A stretch of DNA of 64,000 bases from Nicotiana tabacum (Eukaryota; Streptophyta; Magnoliopsida; Solanales; Solanaceae): assembly GCF_000715075.1 (NCBI RefSeq), contig NC_134102.1, forward strand, positions 48,245,348-48,309,347, given 5' to 3'. This document shows, piece after piece, positions 56,637 through 64,000 of the stretch; the stretch's first letter is position 1, and each line of letters starts with the position of its first letter. The notes under the pieces were generated by a model that was given only the letters and a program-made list of their open reading frames with translations, was not told where the DNA came from and did not search any database. The position numbers were made by a program, and so were the translations under genes.

Positions 56637-56765
56637 TCTAACGACCTAACCGGTCATTTTGAGCATTTGCATTCAGTTTAGTGGTTTGAGGTCATGAGTA
56701 GCTTCACATGCTATATCATGACTTGCGTGCATGGTCAATTTTGGTCTTCGAGTCGTTCATAATTT
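56637..56765 (+). repeat. L1 3' LTR start, truncated
   Basis: TCTAACGACCTAACCGGTCA follows the PPT and resembles the A LTR start TGTAACGACCCGGCCGG. It breaks off after about 130 bp; the exact edge is uncertain. Confidence 0.6.
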
Positions 56766-59407
56766 ATTTAGAAGAATGATTCTTAGATAGGACATTATGC
56801 AAACACGACGTCAAGGAGAGGAAGTAAGAATTCCTCCCCTAGATGATATTTATAGATAAGGAGCTAGTGCGATACGTAAGTTAAGACAAAGGAAATAACC
56901 CAAAAAATATTACACGGAATATTAATATGGGAATGGTACAACGAGCAGTTAGTAGTTGATTCAAGAAGAGTCTAGTTATGGCTAGACAAGAGGTTATAGA
57001 CAAATCAACAGATCGTGCAAGATAAGCATAGTGAACCCCAACATGGGAATTCAGTCTCGCAGATACGACATCGTGACCCTTGGGAAATATTCAGACAAGA
57101 GTTGGGGTAGTTAAAGGTACCGTATGAATGTTATGAAAATAAAATATAGTCTCATTGGGAAGACAGTCAAAACTTTAGTTCAAGAGTAACCCTACAAGCA
57201 CAAGAGCAGGTGGCACTTACCGTGGCAAAGGAATGGGAAGAAAAATCAAAAGTAATATTCGAGATCATATGAGTTGCACGAAAAATTCGGCATGCGTGAG
57301 AACTAAGATAAGCTAACAAGTGAAAAAACGACCAAGAAAAGTAATTGCTTACGTTTAAATAAAGTTGAGAAGGAACGAAAGGAATTATTCTATCAGTGAT
57401 CCTGTGTGAGTTACGTTATGAATTCACTTTAGATTTCGGAATATTACCCATGCAGCATGTATGTTGACAATCATACAGCCGTAGAAGACTCTGGTATAAG
57501 TTAAAAGAAAGAATTGAGTCCAAGTCATAGACAAGGGATTGAATTGTTAGATTATAGTAGCACTGATATTCCGTAGCGGCTATGAAAGACTAAAGTAATA
57601 ACTAATACCAGGAGCCGCAGATCACAAGATACCTTAAGCCTACATGAAGGATGATCAGAAGGAAGAGGAAACTAAAGAGTTACATCAACGAAACAAATCA
57701 GGAGTCTAATTATTGGACCTAGAAAATTTTAGACATCATGATTGAGAACATTGCAGAATCACTCTTAATATCAGAGGTATAAGAGAGATAGTACAGTAGC
57801 CATATCCTATAATGGCTCTATAATAAAGCTAGTTAGAAAGAGTACTAGCCTCATAAGAAGTCAGTATGAAGCTCCCACCGGGTTGTGTATGCTCTAGAGT
57901 TGCAAGTATTATAATAGATCTTTAAGTTATGAACGTGAATTATACCTATGTGGAAGGGAGGTCATGAAAGACATAGAAGATACGATGCAAGATTTTAAAG
58001 TAGTAAGGTAAAGGTGAATAACATATGAGATACTCAAATGCAAAAGGTTGTGAATAGTCCATACCTCGGATAGAGGGCTAGAAGCGTTGGGATTCAGTAT
58101 CCAGGAATGATAGAGACGTCATTGGTGGCAGATCTTCCAGCCTATGGTTTCTAGTTATCGAGAGGCCTAGTCAATAGAGGAAAGAATAGTTAGAGACGAT
58201 GTGATGTCTCGCTTGATGTTCCAGAATAACACAAGGAAATTTATGGTGCAAGCAAGTTGAAGGAAAGTTATGAGTAACATAAATAGATATGTGTAGGTTG
58301 CAAGCTAAAGTATGGTAAAGCGACAAGGTTTTAGGAAGATAGGAGTAAGGATAAGAATAGGCAAGTGAGAAGGCGACGAGAAGGGATAAGTCCTCGAGAT
58401 TAAGCCCATGAGAACAAGAATTATAAAAAGCTCAGTATAGCCTGAATATACTCAAAGGAGTCTAAGACTAGTAGCATTTAGAAGAGATGGAATGCTGCCC
58501 TAGTAGTAGAATGAAGGTGTAATTGTGATAGATGAAGGATGACGTGCGCGGCTTCGATTGTCCACGTAAGGTAAATCACATTGGGATGCTATGAAATATG
58601 ATTATGTAAATATATCATTGTATCGCCCCCATGTGGATCAGGAAAATCACTTCAAATGATCCTCAATGCAACGTGAGCCCTAGTGATTACGTAAGAGGTT
58701 TCAAGTTATCAGTGGTAGAGTGTAGATCAATATTGAGGTGAAATAACAATGGATGAATAAGGGTTACAAAATATGAGATGAAAGTAGGCCATAATTCTTA
58801 AGATGAATAGTAATTAGGAAGCATTAAAGGACTTAGATTTATACATATATGATTAGCAGTGAAATAGTAACCTGGAGTTTGGTAGCAGACCTCAGTAACG
58901 ATAAATCGAAGTGAGAGTTATGGTATAGTATGACCTACCTAGATGCAGTAAAGTCATACGAATGGATAACTGGGTCAATGAAATAAGATATAACAATATT
59001 CATAAGTTCAACAAAGTATCGAGCGAAGAACTTCATTGTACTTATACATGCCCAGAGGGACATCTTATTAAGCTCTGTATTTGTTCACAAAATGAGACCT
59101 AGGGATTGGCTAAAAGCTGGAGGAAAAAGGAGAGAAGAGTCGCATAGGCGCACTTACAAAGTCAGAGTCGTACAAGTTGCATGATAAAAGATAGCTACAG
59201 TTACAAGATTGGAATGATTCTGACCACGAGTCGTGGTGTGAGAAAGAGGCCAAAAGGCGGGAATGCCTTGGCGTTTGGGATTCATTCACAGAATAGTTGC
59301 CTAGATAGCAAGAGGATTACTAAAGTATTCGCAAGAGCTATGGGTTATGAGAATGATAAGTGCATCAGTCAACATTCGAGGACGAATGCTCCAAATGGGG
59401 GGAATGA
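56766..59407 (+). mobile_element. H element internal region, noncoding
   Basis: About 2.6 kb of purine-rich, gene-free sequence ending in the palindrome CATTCGAGGACGAATG (59373-59388) and a tract AAATGGGGGGAATGA that abuts an LTR start. No gag-pol motif seen. A frame at 59181-59447 runs across the PPT into the LTR and is spurious. The left end is missing. Probably another non-autonomous derivative of a B-like family. Confidence 0.55.
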
Positions 59408-59475
59408 TGTTACACCCCATATTTTCATACGTGAAAGTACGCCATAAATAAATTGATGAAAGCTCAGAAATGAGA
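59408..59475 (+). repeat. H 3' LTR start, 68 bp
   Basis: TGTTACACCCCATATTTTC is nearly the B LTR start. It is cut after 68 bp by LTR C, which begins TGTTACATCCCGC. Confidence 0.7.
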
Positions 59476-61366
59476 TGTTACATCCCGCATTTTTGTAAGT
59501 TAAAATTTCGTTGTAAGCTAATTGACGTGAATTCGGGAATGAGGTTATTTTAAAATTATAAGCATTATGCTATTTCAAATGCGTGATGAGTAAATTCGTG
59601 AAGGAGAAAGGGTAAGCAAATCGAAGAAAAGGAATTTCGTCAAAGTTTGACATTTTGGGATAAAATACGATTTGAGCCATAATACCCGGTATTTCTGGAC
59701 TAGTGCCATACAAGGTACTACATGACCATGATAGTAAGGTGTACAAGGTATGTTAAAAGTGAGTAGTATTTTAAGTAAGTTGAGATAATTCTTAATTATG
59801 TGGATAATTGGTTAATTATTAGTTAATGGGGGATTAATTAGTTAAATAAGATAATACTAATTAACTAAGTCTTTAAAGATAAGCAAGGAAAAGGAACGTG
59901 GCAGCAAGCCACTTTCCAAATAAGTGACTCTTAGCCACTTTCGATTAGGTGGCAACCTAATTGATAGTTAAAAGACACTTAATTCCTTAGAATTTGTATA
60001 CAAAAGTACTATAATCAAAAACGTTAGAAATCCTTACAAGTTGGTCTCATAAGACATTCCAAGTTTGATTTCCTTCTAATTCAAACTCAAGACATTTCCA
60101 AACCAGATGCTAGAACTCCATCCGACAAGCTTTCAACAAAATTCTTGCAACAAAACAATTCCGACAAAATTTCTTAGCACATTAGCAATGCGAGATTTTG
60201 TGATTCTAAGAGAGTACGGTGCAAAATTTTCCAAGAATATCATACGGAGTTTTCCCTACTCCAGGTATGTTAAGTCTATCCCTTCTTTCTTTTTGGCATG
60301 ACCCAAATGATACGGAAAGAAACGAGCAAACGCACAGTTTTCATAAATGACTATATTCATAAAACTATTAGGGGTGTCTATATTCTTGATTCCCCATGTG
60401 AAATATTATTATATCTTCTGTTCATGGGTCTCAGAAAAATACGTATTTGATAAAATTTATCCGACAGGCATATTATTTTTATGACATTCCCAGAAAATCT
60501 TATTAACGTATTTCTTAAGGCATATTATTTTTATGACATTCCGAGAAAATATTATTAACGTATTTCTTATGCATTTCATGCATTTATAAATATACATTGA
60601 CCCATGACCAGATGGCGTAATATACATGTATATATGTATATTATATGTATATGGGATATGTGAAAAGGTTACGGCGTTATATACGCACCACCACCTGATC
60701 AGCTGGTATACGTTGATGATTTGCCCACAATGGCCAAGATGATATGATGGGGTGCCCTCAGAGGCTTGATGATGTTATGAACGCATATACCAATGCATGG
60801 TATGACATTTATACACATATGCATGACATTATAAAAATGAAATGATTCACAGTGCTATGCAGACGTACATGTCGAGTCTTTTACTCCATGTTTCTCTCAT
60901 GTCTATTATTTACTGATTTTTATTCCTTACATACTCGATATATTATTTATACTAACATCCCTTTTGCCTGGGGACATTACGTTTCATGCCGGCAGGTCTC
61001 GATAGATAGGTCGAGAGTCCTCCAAGTAGGCGATCAGCTCAGCAGAAGATATTGGTGTACTCCATTTGCTCCGGAGTTACTTGTTTGGTCAGTATGATTT
61101 TGATGTGTATGGTTTGGTATGGCGGGGCTCTGTCCTGACCATTATGACAATTATGTACTCTTAGAGGCTTGTAGACATATGTCGTGTACGTGAAAGATTG
61201 TACGGCCTTGTCGGCCTATGTTTTGAGTTTATAAATGATCATGTTGGCCTATTAGGCCCGTATGCCACATGTATATGATGAAGTAATAAGAAAGATACGT
61301 TACGTTGGTACTCAGTTGTGTAAGGTACCGGGTGCCCGTTGCGGCCCATCGGTTTGGGTCGTGACA
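59476..61366 (+). repeat. LTR C (L2 5' LTR), 1,891 bp
   Basis: Starts TGTTACATCCCGCATTTT and ends TTTGGGTCGTGACA before a tRNA-Met primer site. It has donor-like CCAG|GTATGTTAAG at 60265, a 52-bp tandem duplication (60466-60569), and the conserved block with acceptor-like CCGGCAG ending at 60995. Inserted into the H LTR. Confidence 0.8.
60466..60569 (+). repeat. 52-bp tandem duplication
   Basis: Copies start at 60466 and 60518 and differ at two bases. Confidence 0.9.
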
Positions 61367-61570
61367 AAAGTGGTATCAGAGCAGTTATGTCCTAGGGAGT
61401 CTACAAGCCGTGTCTAGTAAAGTCTTATTTATGGGTGTGTTGTGCACCACACTTATAAGCAAGAGGCTATAGGGCATTTAGGACTGTCACTCTTTCTTCT
61501 TACTCTAGATCGTGTGGTAGAGCTCAGTTGTAAGAACTCAATTTCCTAAACTCTATCTTATTCATAATAC
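61367..61570 (+). promoter_or_regulatory. L2 primer-binding site and B-type leader
   Basis: TGGTATCAGAGC begins at 61371. The leader shares GTCTACAAGCCGTGTCTAGT and TGTTGTGCACCACA with B1/B2, although the LTRs differ. Confidence 0.8.
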
Positions 61571-64000
61571 GATGATGCCTCAATCCAGAGAGATGGTTGG
61601 TAAGAGATGTGGTTGTGGAAGAGTTGAGTCAGAGAAACTCAATTTTTGCATCATGCTTATGATGGATAAATATGAGGTATTTAACAAATCATGTGTGTAC
61701 TAAGATGTGTAAGCTTCTTGATAAGTATCCTTAAGACAAGAATATCTATCCACTCTTACAGTAAAAAAATAATAAGAGAATCAGAAGATAGACACAAGTT
61801 TCAGTAAGTAAAAGAAGCAAGATGAAAAATGGTATGAGGTACCCAGTTAATAAAGATTAATTGTATTTACAATTCACGCAAAGAAATATAGGCATTCGGA
61901 GTTACTTTCAACTGTAACGGAGATATATACAATTGATAACACCTATTAAGAGAAGGACGGGATATCAGGATCCGGCTGGGGTTAGAGTAACCCAAAATGG
62001 TGAATGGATTATTTGTGTTAGTTGACATTTCCAAAGGATATTGCAAATGGGGTAATAGATCTCCTTGTGAGACACCCAAATGGTGCACTCTAAAATAGTG
62101 CAGCTATATATGAGTACTACAAAGATAAGCACTGGAAGCCTTGAAGGGCTAAATATTACCTTAGTGTGGCTCCCATCCCTAGTAGAACTGGAATGTTAGG
62201 AAACCTGAAGAGCTAGGGGATGGAGCAAGGGGAGCTAAAAGCAAAAGAATGTCTCATTGGAGTTTTCAGAATAAAGTGATAGACATAAATGTTAGCAGGG
62301 AAATAAGAAGAAAATTAATGAAGCATTATGAGTAAGATGTGATACATGGATAACAACGGTAGATCAAAAAGATGATAGTATTACAGAGTCTATAGTCAAG
62401 TAAAGGAAAAGACGAGAGGTGACAGGCCTTGAGACAACAAAAGAGTATAGGCCATAAAGTCATATCCTCATTTTGAGAAATAAGTTTGTGACTCTAACGC
62501 GACTACCAGAAGGAAAAGTTAGACCCCAAAATAATAGAAATCAGTATAGGTTGGTGAACAAGATAAACTAAATATGAATTAGGGACTGAGTGAATTGATA
62601 ATGGTCGGCATCATGAAGATTTTAGATTGCCTTCTGATGATAATAGAATGGAATGAGGCATACTTGTCGGTTAGCTTGTGAATTAGGGAATGAGGCATAC
62701 TTGTGGGTTAGCTATGACTTGCAAAAGTTGAGATCGAGGATGACTCAAATAAGGAAATTCTTAGTTAAGGATTATATTGCACATATGAATAAATGAAATT
62801 CACGGGATTAGTAAGTTGTTATTAGTGAATGATGTAGTGCGCACTAAGTATGAAATTGATATGTGGTGTTAAAGTAGAGTTACTTCTTTGAGTGTTGTGG
62901 TGCTAATGGGGCGCGTGTCTTTTGGCCCATTTGGGCGGTGCAATTAGATTTGAGCAAACTGGGTGACTCCCGAGAAAACTCTAGTGGGTTTGAGAATTAT
63001 ATAAAGCAATTGAGAATGTTTCCGGACTTGTGTATGGATAAAATCCGAGATTTGCATTTGATGGTGCCTAGACTTGCGGAAATTCTATATGACTATGGAT
63101 TCTACATTTTTGTATAAGGAAGGTAAGAAGAACAATTTCAAATTCACATAAGGTATTCTCAGAGTGAGTGTTATAGTTGTGGTATTTTTAAAGGTGCTTA
63201 AGAAGAATACAGTTGCTTATGGGCCGTAGGGCGTTGTGGTTCTATGCTAAGGTTTGTAGGGTGAGTTGTGGTTAAAGATCGTGGTATTTTAGCAAGAAGA
63301 AGTATCAATCTGAAGATAAATTCGGAAGGGACTCGGAGAAAATAGGATAGCTGGGTAGTAGGTTGGATCAGTATGGTAATGGATATGATTGGTTCTTGGG
63401 GTGCTTATGACGTGGGGGTTTTCTACAGGTGCTTTGTGGAAATACACCTGGACTTGGCGACCTGCGTGGCTTGGTTGAGTTAGAGGAATTTAGTTTTAAG
63501 GGCTTGATTATGTGTAAATGGGTTCCAAAGTATTCTTGATGGTTTCTACCGGTGTGGAGAACGTGTTGTGAATTATGATTTCCTCCTGGAAAGAATCAAG
63601 AGAAATTAGATGAACGTGTTGGACAACATGGATGGTTTCAAATAACTAGATGAATACTATTACTACTTGGTGTTGTATGAGAAAGGGGCAGACTTCAAAA
63701 GGCGCATTGTATTTTGACTTACAGATGTATAAATTAGTATTGCAGTACTCACACGGTTGATAGAATACTGATATTCAAATTTTGCCAAGTGGCACGGAAG
63801 AATTTTTAAAGTATTTCTCGTGGGATGATCGTGTATGAGAGGGGTGTTAGACATTCGGGCGGTGGAGATGGAATCAAATATGGTGATTCGCGTGTTCTTT
63901 GGATTTGGATATTGGGAGTTCTCAGGAGCGGATTGTTTCATGGCTGTGGACTGTGAAGTTGTGGCCGGAGCTAGCCAGATGATAGAATGTGTTATGATTC
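61571..64000 (+). mobile_element. L2 noncoding internal domain, right end outside window
   Basis: No protein motif is visible. From about 62700 onward it aligns with the L1 core at 53650-55250: for example GTTACTTCTTTG(A/G)GTGTTG, a CGAGATTTGCAT-like phrase against GAGATTTGCATCGGATGGTG, and ATGGATTCTACATTTT. A short duplication of GAATGAGGCATACTTGT lies at 62651 and 62688. It lacks the MITE present in L1. Confidence 0.65.

Noticed and set aside
59181..59447. 88-codon frame near the end of element H
   Set aside because: Runs through the PPT and into the LTR, which an internal gene would not do.

Overview
The window is plant nuclear DNA made almost entirely of nested, broken LTR retrotransposons of the Ty3/gypsy (Metaviridae) superfamily. 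I see no host protein-coding gene, tRNA or rRNA. Every recognisable protein is gag, protease, reverse transcriptase, RNase H, integrase or chromodomain of a retroelement. Long LTRs (1.9-3.2 kb), initiator-tRNA-Met primer sites (TGGTATCAGAGC) and a C-terminal chromodomain point to Tekay/Del-type chromoviruses. One Athila-lineage element with a tRNA-Asp-like primer site is also present. The style of the LTRs suggests a Solanaceae genome, perhaps Nicotiana or a relative; that is an impression, not a computed result.

Layout. 1-6325: element A1 (minus strand), decayed gag-pol between a partial 3' LTR and a stub of 5' LTR. 6326-7483: right part of an A-like LTR (plus), head to head with A1. 7813-13118: element A2 (plus), with a shortened LTR, a gag split by a 2,753-bp solo LTR (9672-12424, 5-bp target duplication GCCAG), and a zinc knuckle cut by an Athila element (13119-18146) that has lost RT, RNase H and integrase. 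18147-20078: LTR fragments. 20079-38053: element A3 (plus), with a 3.2-kb 5' LTR, and gag split by B1 (23782-34154, plus). B1 is LTR/gag-pol/LTR preceded by the tail of a second B copy. A3 pol runs 34155-38053 and stops at an inverted LTR fragment. 38591-41975: a gag fragment (E) broken by LTR F. 41976-52284: element B2 (minus), complete in structure, with two 2,527-bp LTRs that differ at about ten positions by eye. 52285-56765: a pol scrap, an LTR end and a gag/pol-less element (L1) with primer site, polypurine tract and an inserted 197-bp MITE. 56766-59475: noncoding internal region of another element (H). 59476-64000: LTR C and its noncoding internal region (L2), running off the window.

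How the parts relate. A and B are gag-pol families that could once have supplied proteins; every copy here is disabled by stops, frameshifts or deletions. L1 and L2 share a noncoding core, yet L1 carries an A-type leader and L2 a B-type leader downstream of the primer site. This suggests non-autonomous elements that acquired the leaders of two different helper families.

Across five LTR families the same plan recurs: a donor-like AG|GTAAGT or AG|GTATGT, a variable segment often holding tandem repeats, then an acceptor-like GCAG. In B, C and S the acceptor lies in a conserved block (GGGGATGCTGCAT-type). I read this as a candidate LTR intron, the most interesting untested idea in the window.
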